The translations under genes were made by a program, and so were the position numbers. A DNA stretch of 37,902 nt from an uncultured Clostridia bacterium (GTDB lineage: Bacteria > Bacillota > Clostridia > Christensenellales > Aristaeellaceae): positions 1-37,902 of the forward strand of contig CAMNHF010000009.1 in the NCBI GenBank assembly GCA_946538975.1, read 5' to 3'. Under the pieces are notes generated by a model, which was given only the letters and a program-made list of their open reading frames with translations, made no database searches and was not told the DNA's origin. Shown piece after piece: positions 7,532-16,126 of the stretch (the stretch's first letter is position 1; each line of letters begins with the position of its first letter).

Positions 7532-10033
7532 TTACAGATAGCGCCCCGTGACGCTCTCCCGGCTCTGCCGGATCTCCTCCGGCGTGCCGGCCGCGACAAT
7601 CCGGCCGCCCTGATTTCCGCCGCCGGGGCCCATGTCCACAACATAGTCCGCGCTGCGGATCACGTCCAGGTCGTGCTCGATGACGATGACCGTGGCGCCG
7701 AGGCTGATCAGGTGGCGGAAGACGTCCAGCAGCGTCCGCACGTCCAGCGGGTGGAGGCCGATGGTGGGCTCGTCGAAGACAAAGACCGTGTCCGCCTGGC
7801 CCCGGCCCATCTCGCTGGCCAGCTTCAGCCGCTGGGCCTCGCCGCCGGACAGGCTGGGCGTCTCCTCCCCGAGGGTCAGATAGCCCAGGCCCAGGTCGTG
7901 CAGCACCTGCAGCCGCTCCCGGACCAGCTTCAGATCGCCGCATTCCACCAGCGCCTCATCCACGCTGCAGGCCATCAGCTCCGGCAGGGAGCGGGCCTCT
8001 CCGTCCCTGCGGGGCCGCCGGATCCGGCAGGCTTCCTTCCGGTAGCGGGAGCCGCCACAGTCCGGGCAGGGGATGTCCACATCCGGCAGGAACTGCACGT
8101 CCAGGCTCACGGTGCCGGTTCCGTCGCAGGCGGGGCAGCGCAGGGCGCCCGTGTTGTAGCTGAAATCGCCGGCCGAGTAGCCGTTTTCCTTCGCATCCCT
8201 GGTCCTGGCGTAGGCTTTGCGGAGCTCGTCGTGCACGTTGGCGTAGGTGGCGACGGTGGAGCGCACGTTGATCCCGATGGGCGTGGCGTCGATCAGCTTC
8301 ACCTGCCGGATGCCCTCCGCGGTCAGGCTCCGCACGTGCTCCGGCAGCCTCCGGCCTGCGGTCGCCGCCTCCAGCGCCGGAATCAGGCTCTCCAGCACCA
8401 TCGTCGTCTTGCCGGAGCCGGACACGCCGGTCACCACGGACAGCCTTCCCTTGGGGAAGGTGACGTCCAGCGGCTTCACCGTATGGATGGCGCCGGTGAC
8501 CATGCGGATCGCGCCCAGGTCGAACAGCCTGTCCCTCGCAATGCCCGGGCGCGGCGCGGCCCCGCCTTCCTCCGCCAGGTACGGCCCGATCATGGAGGCG
8601 GGATTCTTCGCGACCTCCCGCACCGTCCCCTCGGCGATGATCCGGCCGCCGCCCGCCCCGGCCTCCGGGCCCAGCTCGATCAGCCAGTCGGCATGACGCA
8701 GCACCTGGGTGTCATGATCCACCAGCACGATGGAATTGCCGTCGGCCACCAGGTCGTCCATGACGCCGGTGAGGCCCTCCAGGTTGGCCGGGTGCAGGCC
8801 GATGGACGGCTCGTCCAGCACGTACAGCACGCCGGTGGTGCGGTTGCGCACGGCGCGGGCCAGCTGCGTGCGCTGGCGCTCCCCGGTGGACAGCGTGGCG
8901 GCCGCCCGGTCCAGGGAGAGGTAGGAGAGCCCCAGATCCGTCAGCCGGCGGGCCGTGTGGAGGAAGGACTCGCAGATGCTTACCGCCATAGGCCGCATTT
9001 GCTCCGGCAGCGAACCGGGCACGGCCTTCACCCAATCAATCAGCTCTGACAGCGGCAGGGTGCAGACCTGATCCAGCGAGACACCGCAGAGGCGCAGGGA
9101 GCGGGCGCGCTCTGACAGCCGGGTGCCGCCGCAGTCCGGGCAGACGTCCTCCCGCAGGAACTTCTCCACCCGCTTCATGCCCTTCTCGTCCTTGACCTTG
9201 TTCAGGGCGTTGAGCACGGTGGCGGTGGCGCTGTAGTAGGTGAAGTCCATCTCCCCGGCAGACATGTTGTCCGCCTTCTTGGGCTTGTAGAAGATGTGCT
9301 TTTTGACCTTGGGCCCGTCGTAGACGATGGCCTTTTCCTCATCGGTCAGCTCCCGGAAGGGCACGTCGGTGCGCACGCCCATGGCGGCGACGACGTCGGT
9401 CATCAGCGACCACATCAGGCTGTTCCACGGGGCCACCGCGCCCTCGTTGATGCTCAGGCTCTCGTCCGGCACCAGGGTGGAGCGGTCCACCGTGCGGACC
9501 GAGCCGGTGCCGCCGCAGGTCCTGCAGGCGCCGCCGCTGTTGAAGGCCAGCTCCTCCGCGCCGATCACCGGCACAAGCTCCCCGCACAGCGGGCAGAAGA
9601 CGTCCTTCTCCGCCGCGAAGTCCAGCGTGGGCGGGACCTCGTGGCCGTTGGGGCAGCGATACGCCGACAGGCGCGAGAACATGAGCCGCAGGCTGTTCAG
9701 CAGCTCCGTCATGGTGCCGAAGGTGGAGCGGATGCCGGGCACGCCCGGCCGCTGGTGCAGGGCCAGGGCGGCCGGCACATAGCGCACGTCGTCCACCTGC
9801 GCGTGCCCGGCCTGCGTCATGCGGCGGCGGGTGTAGGTGGACAGGGACTCCAGATAGCGCCGGGAGCCTTCGGCGTACAATACGCCCAGCGCCAGGGAGG
9901 ATTTCCCGGAACCGGACACCCCGGCAATGCCCACAATCCGGTGCAGGGGGATGTTCGCGTCGATGTTCTTCAGGTTGTGTACCTTCGCGCCCCGGATCTC
10001 AATCTGTTCGGGGATGCGGTGATGATCGGGCAT
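7532..10033 (-). CDS. UvrA-like ABC ATPase lacking the UvrB-binding domain (UvrA2 type)
   Basis: An 833-residue UvrA-family protein with two ABC modules: Walker A 'GVSGSGKSS' and 'GVSGSGKTT', and signatures 'LSTGERQRTQLARAV' and 'LSGGEAQRLKLASEM'. Zinc-finger cysteines are present ('CPACDGTG...CPDCGGSRY' and 'CRTCGGTG'). E. coli UvrA is about 940 residues. Here the segment after 'SAYRCPNGHEVPPTLD' runs almost directly into 'FCPLCGELVPV...ELAFNSGGACRTC', so the UvrB-interaction domain (about 110-120 residues) is missing. UvrA2-type paralogues bind DNA and are linked to drug or DNA-damage tolerance (family knowledge), so this protein probably does not load UvrB. Monocistronic with its own promoter. 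Confidence 0.9.
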   Translation of the reverse strand: MPDHHRIPEQIEIRGAKVHNLKNIDANIPLHRIVGIAGVSGSGKSSLALGVLYAEGSRRYLESLSTYTRRRMTQAGHAQVDDVRYVPAALALHQRPGVPGIRSTFGTMTELLNSLRLMFSRLSAYRCPNGHEVPPTLDFAAEKDVFCPLCGELVPVIGAEELAFNSGGACRTCGGTGSVRTVDRSTLVPDESLSINEGAVAPWNSLMWSLMTDVVAAMGVRTDVPFRELTDEEKAIVYDGPKVKKHIFYKPKKADNMSAGEMDFTYYSATATVLNALNKVKDEKGMKRVEKFLREDVCPDCGGTRLSERARSLRLCGVSLDQVCTLPLSELIDWVKAVPGSLPEQMRPMAVSICESFLHTARRLTDLGLSYLSLDRAAATLSTGERQRTQLARAVRNRTTGVLYVLDEPSIGLHPANLEGLTGVMDDLVADGNSIVLVDHDTQVLRHADWLIELGPEAGAGGGRIIAEGTVREVAKNPASMIGPYLAEEGGAAPRPGIARDRLFDLGAIRMVTGAIHTVKPLDVTFPKGRLSVVTGVSGSGKTTMVLESLIPALEAATAGRRLPEHVRSLTAEGIRQVKLIDATPIGINVRSTVATYANVHDELRKAYARTRDAKENGYSAGDFSYNTGALRCPACDGTGTVSLDVQFLPDVDIPCPDCGGSRYRKEACRIRRPRRDGEARSLPELMACSVDEALVECGDLKLVRERLQVLHDLGLGYLTLGEETPSLSGGEAQRLKLASEMGRGQADTVFVFDEPTIGLHPLDVRTLLDVFRHLISLGATVIVIEHDLDVIRSADYVVDMGPGGGNQGGRIVAAGTPEEIRQSRESVTGRYL

Positions 10034-10083
10034 CGTGATTTACTCCTTCAAGGGTCAGTCGTCGGCAGTTCATTGCCGCCTCC

Positions 10084-10112
10084 ATTCTACACCCGTTTCT
10101 CCAAATGCGCAA
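10084..10112 (-). promoter_or_regulatory. Predicted promoter of the UvrA-like gene
   Basis: Minus strand TTGCGC (10112-10107), a 17-nt spacer, TAGAAT (10089-10084). The expected start of transcription is about 40 nt before the ATG at 10033, which has GAAGGAG upstream. Confidence 0.5.
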
Positions 10113-10160
10113 CAAAGCGGGGGAGGAGGCGGCGCCTGTGCACTTTATGGGGCGGGTTTA

Positions 10161-10189
10161 TGGAAAATGATCGGAATCTGTGGTATGCT
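10161..10189 (+). promoter_or_regulatory. Possible promoter of the HD-protein/two-component operon
   Basis: TGGAAA (10161-10166), 17-nt spacer, TATGCT (10184-10189) preceded by TGG (extended -10). If real, transcription starts near 10196, which supports a start codon at 10220 or 10229 for the HD gene rather than the upstream in-frame ATG at 10160. Confidence 0.35.
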
Positions 10190-10228
10190 TATGGCGGTTC
10201 CCGCATGCTCCATGAAAGGATGAGGCCG

Positions 10229-10885
10229 ATGCTGTTTGATGAGATTGTGCGCAACGAGGAAGTCCTCGAATACTACCGGCGCGGAAACGCGATTCTCGGC
10301 GCGCTGGGCTATACGGATCACTCCACCGCCCATACCCGGCTGGTGGCGGAGCAAACGGCGGAGATCCTGCGGGCCTTCGGCGCGGAGGCGGCGGAGATCG
10401 AGCTGGGGCGGATCGCCGGCTACCTGCACGATATCGGCAATGTGGTCAACCGCACCCACCACGCGGAATACGGCGCCCTGCTGGCGAACGAGATCCTGAA
10501 GGGCACGGCGCTGTCCGTCGGGGACCGGGTGCGGATTGTCTCCGCCATCGCCAACCATGACGAGTCCAGCGGCGTGGTGGCCGATTCCGTCGCGGCCGCG
10601 CTGATCATTGCGGACAAGACGGACGTGCGCAGGAGCCGCGTCCGGGAGAAGGATCCGATCCTCTTCGACATTCACGACCGCGTGAATTACGCGGTCACGG
10701 AGCCGCGGCTCCATTGCGACGCGGCGGGGAAGCAGATCACGCTCTGCCTGACCATCGACGAGACCATCTGCACCATGTATGATTATTTCGACATTTTCCT
10801 GGGCCGGATGACGATGTGCTCCCATGCCGCCAGGTTCTTCGACGCCGGGTTTTCCCTGAATGTCAACGGGCAGAAGGTGCTTTGA
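10229..10885 (+). CDS. HD-domain phosphohydrolase
   Basis: A 218-residue HD superfamily hydrolase. Metal-binding residues are visible: 'DHSTAHTRLVAEQT' (His), 'RIAGYLHDIGNV' (the HD pair), 'RTHHAEYG', 'IANHDESSG', and 'LIIADKTDVRRSRVR' (Asp). This arrangement fits a Clostridia HD family of about 200 residues; the substrate, probably a nucleotide or phosphoester, is unknown. The start is uncertain: ATGs at 10160, 10205, 10220 and 10229 are in frame. 10229 begins the conserved part ('MLFDEIVRNEEVLEYY') and follows a purine-rich GGATGAGG. It is 21 nt from the response regulator, so probably in one operon. Confidence 0.82.
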   Translation: MLFDEIVRNEEVLEYYRRGNAILGALGYTDHSTAHTRLVAEQTAEILRAFGAEAAEIELGRIAGYLHDIGNVVNRTHHAEYGALLANEILKGTALSVGDRVRIVSAIANHDESSGVVADSVAAALIIADKTDVRRSRVREKDPILFDIHDRVNYAVTEPRLHCDAAGKQITLCLTIDETICTMYDYFDIFLGRMTMCSHAARFFDAGFSLNVNGQKVL

Positions 10886-10906
10886 CAGACCCAAGCGAGG
10901 TGGATC

Positions 10907-11596
10907 ATGAGACTGCTGTTTGCCGAGGATGAGAGCGACCTGAACCGGATCCTGTCAAGAAAGCTGACGGAGGAGGGCTACACCGTCGACAGCTGCCTGA
11001 ACGGGGCTGAAGCGCTGGAGCATCTGCTTGCCCACGCCTATGACGGTGCGATTCTGGACGTCATGATGCCCAGGATGGACGGCTTCCAGGTGCTCAGAGA
11101 GATTCGCGACCAGGGCATTCACACGCCGGTGCTGTTCCTGACGGCGAAGGACGCCGTGAGCGACCGCGTCCGCGGGCTTGACGCAGGCGCCAGCGATTAT
11201 CTGATCAAGCCCTTTTCCATGGAGGAACTTCTGGCCCGGATCCGCGCGCTGGTGAGACGGCCCTCCGAGGGGCAGACGAGCGTGCTGAGGGCGGGCGACC
11301 TGACCATGGATCTGTCCAGGCATCTGGTCAGCCGCGGCGGGGAGGTCATCGATCTCACCCCCAAGGAGTACACGCTGCTGTTCTATCTGATGCGCAATCA
11401 GAACATGGCCCTTTCCCGGGAGCAGATTGAGGATCACATCTGGAACGGCGGGTACGAGGGCGGCACCAATGTGGTGGACGTCTACATCAGCTATCTGCGG
11501 CGCAAGATCGACGAAGGCCACGCCGTGAAGCTGATCCACACCGTCCGCGGCGTGGGCTATATGCTGCAGGCGGAGAAAGGCGGGGCCCCTGCATGA
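10907..11596 (+). CDS. OmpR-family response regulator
   Basis: A 229-residue two-component regulator. The receiver domain (1-115) has acidic residues 'EDE' at 7-9, phosphoacceptor Asp51 in 'ILDVMMPRMDG', Thr in 'FLTAKD' and Lys101 in 'LIKPFS'. The C-terminal winged helix (about 130-225) contains 'LTPKEYTLLFYLMRNQNMALSREQIEDHIW' and 'VDVYISYLRRKID'. It overlaps the kinase gene by ATGA. A direct repeat of the type bound by this family (10-mers spaced 11 bp) lies at 12998-13018 just downstream of the kinase, suggesting its nearest target. Confidence 0.94.
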   Translation: MRLLFAEDESDLNRILSRKLTEEGYTVDSCLNGAEALEHLLAHAYDGAILDVMMPRMDGFQVLREIRDQGIHTPVLFLTAKDAVSDRVRGLDAGASDYLIKPFSMEELLARIRALVRRPSEGQTSVLRAGDLTMDLSRHLVSRGGEVIDLTPKEYTLLFYLMRNQNMALSREQIEDHIWNGGYEGGTNVVDVYISYLRRKIDEGHAVKLIHTVRGVGYMLQAEKGGAPA

Positions 11597-13011
11597 AAAA
11601 CTGCGGCATCCGCCTGAAGCTGATCCTGTGGTTCTCCCTGATTCTGGTGACGATCGTGGGCGTCACGATGATGACGGTGTTCTCCGCCAGCAAGGCGGTG
11701 CTCCTGGGCGCGATCCGGGATCACCTGGTCAGCACGGTGGAGGAGAACGCCGACAACGTCCGCTATGCGGCGGCGGCCGTCGACCGGGGCGACAACGTCT
11801 ACATCCCCTGGGAGGACGGCTACCTCGAAATCGACCTGGACTTCATCACCGTGGCGGATGAGGCGCAGATCGCGCTGTGCGCCGGGGATGGCACGCTGAT
11901 CTACGGCGAGAGTCCGCTGCGCGGGCAGACGGAGCAGATTCCCTTCCTGCGGGATCGCACCCGGAGCATGCGGACAGAGGCTGCCTCCTATGAGATCTAT
12001 GACAGGCAGCTGGACATTCCGCTGCCCGGCGGCCAGTCCCTCTGGCTCCGGGGCGTTGTGCCGGAGACGGACAGCGAGATGCAGCTGGGGCAGATCGCCC
12101 GGCGGACGCTGCTGTTCCTGCCGCTGCTGATCCTTCTGTCCGTTCTGCTGGTCTGGCTGCTGGCCGGCCGGCTGCTGGCGCCTATCCGGAAAATCGAGGA
12201 GACAGCGGAGCGCATCTCCCGGGGAGACGACCTGAAGCAGCGCATCACGGTCAGCCCCAGCAGCGATGAGGTGGGACGGCTGGCGGTGGTCTTCAACCGG
12301 ATGCTGGACCGGCTGGAGCGCTCCTTCGAGGCTGAAAAGCAGTTCACCTCGGACGCCTCGCACGAGCTGCGCACCCCCGTCTCCGTGATCCTGGCCCAGA
12401 CAGAGTACACCCTGGAGAAACGGCGCGGCGCGGAGGAATACATCGAGGCCCTGGAGGTGGTGCAGAAGCAGGGCCGGCGCATGGAGGCGCTGGTGGACGA
12501 CATGCTGGCGTGCACCCACATGGAGCAGAACCCGCAGCGCTATCCCATGGAGCCGCTGGATCTTTCCGGCCTTGCCGCCGAAACCGCGGCCCAGATGGCG
12601 CTCATCGGCACCGGCGGCATCACCCTGGCCACCGAAATCGAGAGCGGCATCCGCATCACCGGCAACCGGGCGCTCCTGGCCCGCCTGATGCAGAACCTGA
12701 TCAGCAACGCCTACCGCTACGGGAAGGAAAACGGCCACATCCTCGTGGGCGTGCGCAGGGAGGACGGGCAGGCCGTGCTGTCCGTCCGGGACGACGGCAT
12801 CGGCATCCCGGAGGAGGAGCAGGACAGGATTTTCAACCGCTTCTATCGGGGGGATCTGTCCCGGAGCGAACAGGGCACCGGGCTGGGCCTGTCCATCGCG
12901 CAGAAGATCGCGGAACTGCACGGGACGGTCATCCGCGTGGAGAGCGAAGCGGGACGGGGGAGCACCTTCAGTGTGCGGTTCGCGGCGGAGAACGCTCTAA
13001 TGAATCCTTAA
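11593..13011 (+). CDS. Sensor histidine kinase (HAMP/HisKA/HATPase)
   Basis: A 472-residue membrane kinase with the following domains: TM1 (about 8-30), an extracytoplasmic sensor (about 35-165) with Asp/Glu-rich segments, TM2 (about 172-195), HAMP (about 195-245), HisKA with phosphoacceptor His257 in 'SDASHELRTP', and HATPase_c with N box 'NLISNAYRYG', G1 'VRDDGIGIP' and G2 'GTGLGLSIA'. It is the cognate partner of the upstream regulator. The signal is unknown. Because a Na/Pi transporter with PhoU domain lies downstream, a phosphate-linked role is a possible but unproven inference. Its last codons overlap a candidate operator (12998-13018). Confidence 0.94.
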   Translation: MKNCGIRLKLILWFSLILVTIVGVTMMTVFSASKAVLLGAIRDHLVSTVEENADNVRYAAAAVDRGDNVYIPWEDGYLEIDLDFITVADEAQIALCAGDGTLIYGESPLRGQTEQIPFLRDRTRSMRTEAASYEIYDRQLDIPLPGGQSLWLRGVVPETDSEMQLGQIARRTLLFLPLLILLSVLLVWLLAGRLLAPIRKIEETAERISRGDDLKQRITVSPSSDEVGRLAVVFNRMLDRLERSFEAEKQFTSDASHELRTPVSVILAQTEYTLEKRRGAEEYIEALEVVQKQGRRMEALVDDMLACTHMEQNPQRYPMEPLDLSGLAAETAAQMALIGTGGITLATEIESGIRITGNRALLARLMQNLISNAYRYGKENGHILVGVRREDGQAVLSVRDDGIGIPEEEQDRIFNRFYRGDLSRSEQGTGLGLSIAQKIAELHGTVIRVESEAGRGSTFSVRFAAENALMNP

Positions 13012-13028
13012 TGATTCCGTGCTATGCT
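12998..13028 (+). promoter_or_regulatory. OmpR-type direct-repeat operator with extended -10 promoter
   Basis: TAATGAATCC (12998-13007) and TAATGATTCC (13009-13018) are 9/10 identical with an 11-bp period, the usual arrangement for OmpR/PhoB-family sites. Four bases later comes TATGCT (13023-13028) with an upstream TGC. The repeat occupies the -35 position, where no good hexamer exists, suggesting an activator-dependent promoter. It lies inside the last codons of the kinase gene. Confidence 0.6.
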
Positions 13029-13034
13029 GTTTCC

Positions 13035-13056
13035 GCGGGGCGCCTGTCTGCCCCGC
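13035..13056 (+). other. 5' hairpin of the predicted short transcript
   Basis: GCGGGGC (13035-13041) pairs perfectly with GCCCCGC (13050-13056). The predicted transcription start (about 6-7 nt after the -10 at 13023-13028) coincides with the first base of the stem, so the RNA would begin with a protective hairpin. Confidence 0.45.
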
Positions 13057-13086
13057 ATCAGAGACAGAGAGCGAGGAATGGGAGCC

Positions 13087-13209
13087 ATGAGGAGGAAACA
13101 GTCCGCGGCGCTGCAGGCCCCGGGCGAGGAGCCTGCGCCTTTTTGGCCGAACGCGGACGCGCAGGAGGATGAAGCAAAACTGATTTCCCGTCTCCCCAAA
13201 GCAGCATAA
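13087..13209 (+). CDS. Candidate 40-aa small protein
   Basis: A 40-residue reading frame starting MRRKQSAALQ and ending LPKAA, with an acidic middle (AQEDEAKL). It has no recognised family, no membrane segment and no clear signal peptide. The case for expression is positional: a promoter with an RR-type direct repeat 60-90 bp upstream, AGGA 9 nt before the ATG, and an intrinsic terminator 6 nt after the stop. Together these form a complete short transcription unit. Alternatively the RNA itself (about 13035-13290) is the functional product, or the ORF is the decayed start of a longer gene. Confidence 0.35.
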   Translation: MRRKQSAALQAPGEEPAPFWPNADAQEDEAKLISRLPKAA

Positions 13210-13214
13210 ACCCG

Positions 13215-13292
13215 AACAGACCGAAGGCAGAGCGAAGACGTCCCCCGGAACGGCTCCGGGCGGATGCCGGGCCCTCCCTTTGGTCTGTTTTG
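13215..13292 (+). terminator. Terminator or attenuator upstream of the Na/Pi transporter
   Basis: AACAGACCGAAGG (13215-13227) pairs with CCTTTGGTCTGTT (13277-13289) over 13 bp with one G-U. It encloses an inner CCGGA/TCCGG hairpin and is followed by a short T-run. It ends the short transcript; read-through could supply the transporter gene 95 nt further on. Confidence 0.6.
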
Positions 13293-13319
13293 CGAAGGGA
13301 CAGACCCCTGATCCCTGTC

Positions 13320-13366
13320 CGGAAGCTGTCCCCGGCACGCTGATTTGCCGGGCGCGCCGGCTTCCG
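13320..13366 (+). other. Two-part hairpin in the leader of the Na/Pi transporter gene
   Basis: Outer arms CGGAAGC (13320-13326) and GCTTCCG (13360-13366) enclose inner arms CCCGGCA (13331-13337) and TGCCGGG (13346-13352). No T-run follows. Lying about 20 nt before the start codon at 13388, it may affect mRNA stability or ribosome access. Confidence 0.45.
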
Positions 13367-13387
13367 AAACGAACCCATTAGGAGGCA

Positions 13388-15145
13388 ATGATGGACATTT
13401 TCTCTGTATTTACGCTGCTGGGCGGCCTGGCCTTCTTCATCTACGGCATGAACCAGATGTCCTCCAGCCTGGAGCGGATCGCCGGCCCCAGGATGGAGAG
13501 CATCATCAACCGCATGACGAAGAACCGGCTGGTCGGCCTGCTCATGGGCGCCGTGATCACCATCGCCATCCAGAGCTCCTCGGCGGTGACGGTCATGCTG
13601 GTGGGCCTGGTGAACTCGGGCCTGATGAATATCGGCAACACCGTGGGCGTCATCATGGGCTCCAATGTGGGCACCACGATCACGGGCTGGATCATGAGCA
13701 TGATCGGCATCTCCAGCGACAATGTGCTGGTGCGGATGCTGAAGCCGGAGTCCTTCTCTCCGCTGCTGGCCTTCATCGGCATTGTGCTGATGATGCTGTC
13801 GAAGAAGTCCAAGAAGAAGGACGTGGGCAACGCGTTCGTGGGCTTCGCCGTGCTGATGTTCGGCATGACGCTGATGAGCGGCTCGGTGGCCCCCCTGGCA
13901 GACTCGCCGGCCTTCATGAACATCCTCACGGCCTTCCGGAATCCGCTGCTGGGCGTGCTGACGGGCGTGGTGGTCACGGCGGTGATCCAGTCCTCCGCCG
14001 CCTCCCTGGGCATGCTGCAGGCGCTGTCCATGACCGGCGGCATCACCTATGGCATGGCGATCCCCATCATCATGGGCCAGAACATCGGCACCTGCGCCAC
14101 GGCCATTCTCTCCTCCATCGGCGTCAGCCGCAATGCCAAGCGGGTGGCGGTGATTCACCTGTCCTTCAACCTGATCGGCACGGCGCTGTTCATGGGGCTG
14201 TACCTGCTGCTCCACGCCATCTTCGACTTCTCTTTCGTGGATGATCCCATCAACCCGGTGGGCATCGCCCTGTGCCACAGCGTCTTCAACGTCGCCACCA
14301 CGGCGGTGCTGCTGCCCTTCTCGAAGTTCCTCGTCCGCATCGCCACCGACGCCATCAAGACGGAGCCGGAGCAGAAGATCGCCTACCTGGATGAGCGCCT
14401 CTTCGGGACGCCGGAGCTGGCGGTGGCCGAGTGCAACAACCTCTCCGCCGAAATGGCGCATCTGACCGAGGACGCGGTGCGCATCGCCATCGGGAACCTT
14501 TTGCACCACAATGAGACCGAGGCGGAGAAGGTCGCGGCCCTGGAGGGCAAGGTGGACATCTACGAGGATCGCCTGGGCTCCTATCTTGTGCGCCTGTCCG
14601 GCCGCTCCCTGCCCGCGCGGGAAGCCCACACCGTGACCAAGGTGCTCCATGTCATCGGCAACTTCGAGCGCATCAGCGACCATGCGCTCAGCCTGACCCG
14701 CTCCGCCCGGGAGCTGAGCGAAAAAGAGCTGGATCTGTCCGAACAGGCCCTCTCTGAGCTGGGCTCCCTCTCCGACGCGGTGGGGGAGATCATCGGGCTG
14801 ACGGTGACCGCCTATGAAAAAATGGACCAGAGCGGCGCGGAGATGGTGGAGCCCCTGGAGCAGGTGATCGACCTTCTCACCGAGACGATCCGCGCCCATC
14901 ACATCGACCGTCTGCAGACCGGCGAGTGCACCATTGAGCGGGGCTTCGTGCTGGCGGACATCCTCACCGACTTTGAGCGGATCTCGGATCACTGCTCCAA
15001 CATCGCGGTGGCCATTCTGGAGAGCGGCTCGGACACCTACCAGCCCCATGAATACCTCCGCCAGACCCGGGACGCGGACAACGCCCGGTTCCAGACGCTT
15101 TTCGCGGGGTACAAGGCCAAGTATGCAATCCAGGAGAAGCCGTGA
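13388..15145 (+). CDS. Na+/phosphate cotransporter family protein with PhoU-like domain
   Basis: A 585-residue protein. The N-terminal 310 residues are hydrophobic and hold the duplicated Na/Pi motif 'QSSSAVTVMLVGLVNSG' and 'QSSAASLGMLQALSM', with 'GSNVGTTITG' and 'GQNIGTCATA'. The C-terminal 200 residues are cytoplasmic helices resembling PhoU ('NFERISDHALSLTRSA', 'DFERISDHCSNIAVAI', two E-R-I-S-D-H motifs). The family imports phosphate with sodium (NptA/YjbB-like), though some members export. The start has TAGGAGG upstream. It is preceded by a regulated leader, and the adjacent two-component system is the likely regulator. Confidence 0.9.
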   Translation: MMDIFSVFTLLGGLAFFIYGMNQMSSSLERIAGPRMESIINRMTKNRLVGLLMGAVITIAIQSSSAVTVMLVGLVNSGLMNIGNTVGVIMGSNVGTTITGWIMSMIGISSDNVLVRMLKPESFSPLLAFIGIVLMMLSKKSKKKDVGNAFVGFAVLMFGMTLMSGSVAPLADSPAFMNILTAFRNPLLGVLTGVVVTAVIQSSAASLGMLQALSMTGGITYGMAIPIIMGQNIGTCATAILSSIGVSRNAKRVAVIHLSFNLIGTALFMGLYLLLHAIFDFSFVDDPINPVGIALCHSVFNVATTAVLLPFSKFLVRIATDAIKTEPEQKIAYLDERLFGTPELAVAECNNLSAEMAHLTEDAVRIAIGNLLHHNETEAEKVAALEGKVDIYEDRLGSYLVRLSGRSLPAREAHTVTKVLHVIGNFERISDHALSLTRSARELSEKELDLSEQALSELGSLSDAVGEIIGLTVTAYEKMDQSGAEMVEPLEQVIDLLTETIRAHHIDRLQTGECTIERGFVLADILTDFERISDHCSNIAVAILESGSDTYQPHEYLRQTRDADNARFQTLFAGYKAKYAIQEKP

Positions 15146-15181
15146 GCCGGCTGATCATACGATGTGGAGATGTGCGGTACA

Positions 15182-16024
15182 ATGCTGTTTTCAGGTGACT
15201 ATCACTTTTTCGACTACAAATACAACATCGAGGGCTATGCGGGCCAGGACGCGGGAGGCGCGGCGCAGACGCTGTTCCTGGCCGTGTCCCTGACGCTCCT
15301 GGTGCTCCTCACGATCCTGCTGCGCAGGACGCCGGAGGAGAAGGCCCGGCGGATCGTCGGCTGGCTGGGCGTCTTCCTGACGGTGCTCTACGCGGCGAAG
15401 ACCACCTGGGAGTCCTGCTGGGACATCGCCGAGACCGGGGCCTTCAACACGGGCATTCTGCCGCTGGATCTGTGCTCCATGATTATGCCGGCGGGCATCC
15501 TGACAGGCTTCGGCCGGGGAAGGATCCGGCAGATGGCGGCGGCGTGGGTCTCCACCGGGGGCATCCTGGGCGGCCTGGCCACCATGGTGCAGCTCAACGC
15601 CTTCCGGTATTACCCGCTGCTCTCCTTCGGCGCGTTCTACTCCATGCTCTGGCACTTCCTGATGGTCTTCATGGGCCTGCTGCTGTGCGTGACCGCAAGC
15701 CGCGGCCCGGACCTCGCGACGGTGCTGGAGGGCTACCGGTTCCACCTCATCTTCTCCGCGGTGGTGATCCCGGTGGATTTTGCCTTCGGGTTTGACTTCA
15801 TGTTCTACCGGGAGATGAGCGGTCTGCCTTTCCTCGCGGAGGCGGCCGCCTCGCTGGCCCGGCACCGCCTGAGCCTTCTGACGCCCGTGCTCATGCTGCT
15901 TGTGTACTTCGCAATGTACAGCCTGATCGCGGGGGTGACGGCCCTCGCGAGGAAACTGGGCGGGGCGGACGGCCTGCAGCGGGCGGGCCGCGGAAAGCCC
16001 GTGATCCTCGGCCATCATAGCTGA
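15182..16024 (+). CDS. YwaF/TMEM164-like integral membrane protein
   Basis: A 280-residue protein with about seven transmembrane segments. It resembles the TIGR02206/YwaF family: a first segment after a short polar start, 'LPLDLCSMIMPAGILTG' in the middle, and 'FGAFYSMLWHFLMVFMGLLLC' with a conserved-type His in the membrane. Function is not established for bacterial members. The start is uncertain: ATG 15182 (GGAG about 12 nt upstream), ATG 15170 or GTG 15164 are in frame. It follows the Na/Pi transporter by fewer than 40 nt with no terminator between, so co-transcription is likely. Confidence 0.75.
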   Translation: MLFSGDYHFFDYKYNIEGYAGQDAGGAAQTLFLAVSLTLLVLLTILLRRTPEEKARRIVGWLGVFLTVLYAAKTTWESCWDIAETGAFNTGILPLDLCSMIMPAGILTGFGRGRIRQMAAAWVSTGGILGGLATMVQLNAFRYYPLLSFGAFYSMLWHFLMVFMGLLLCVTASRGPDLATVLEGYRFHLIFSAVVIPVDFAFGFDFMFYREMSGLPFLAEAAASLARHRLSLLTPVLMLLVYFAMYSLIAGVTALARKLGGADGLQRAGRGKPVILGHHS

Positions 16025-16057
16025 CGGCGGCGGCTTGCGGAAACCCGGCGAAAAGCC

Positions 16058-16087
16058 TTGAGGCCAGGCCGGCTGTTGTGCTATAAT
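16058..16087 (+). promoter_or_regulatory. Promoter of the P-type ATPase gene
   Basis: TTGAGG (16058-16063), 18-nt spacer and a consensus TATAAT (16082-16087) with upstream TGC (extended -10). Transcription should start near 16094, leaving a leader of about 33 nt. Confidence 0.65.
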
Positions 16088-16126
16088 GCATCGGACTCAC
16101 ATCATAGAGAGCGGGAGGCGGCAAAA

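Noticed and set aside
13024-13209. Longer 61-codon version of the small ORF
   Set aside because: Its upstream start would fall within the -10 box of the predicted promoter and before the expected transcription start; the ATG at 13087 is more plausible.
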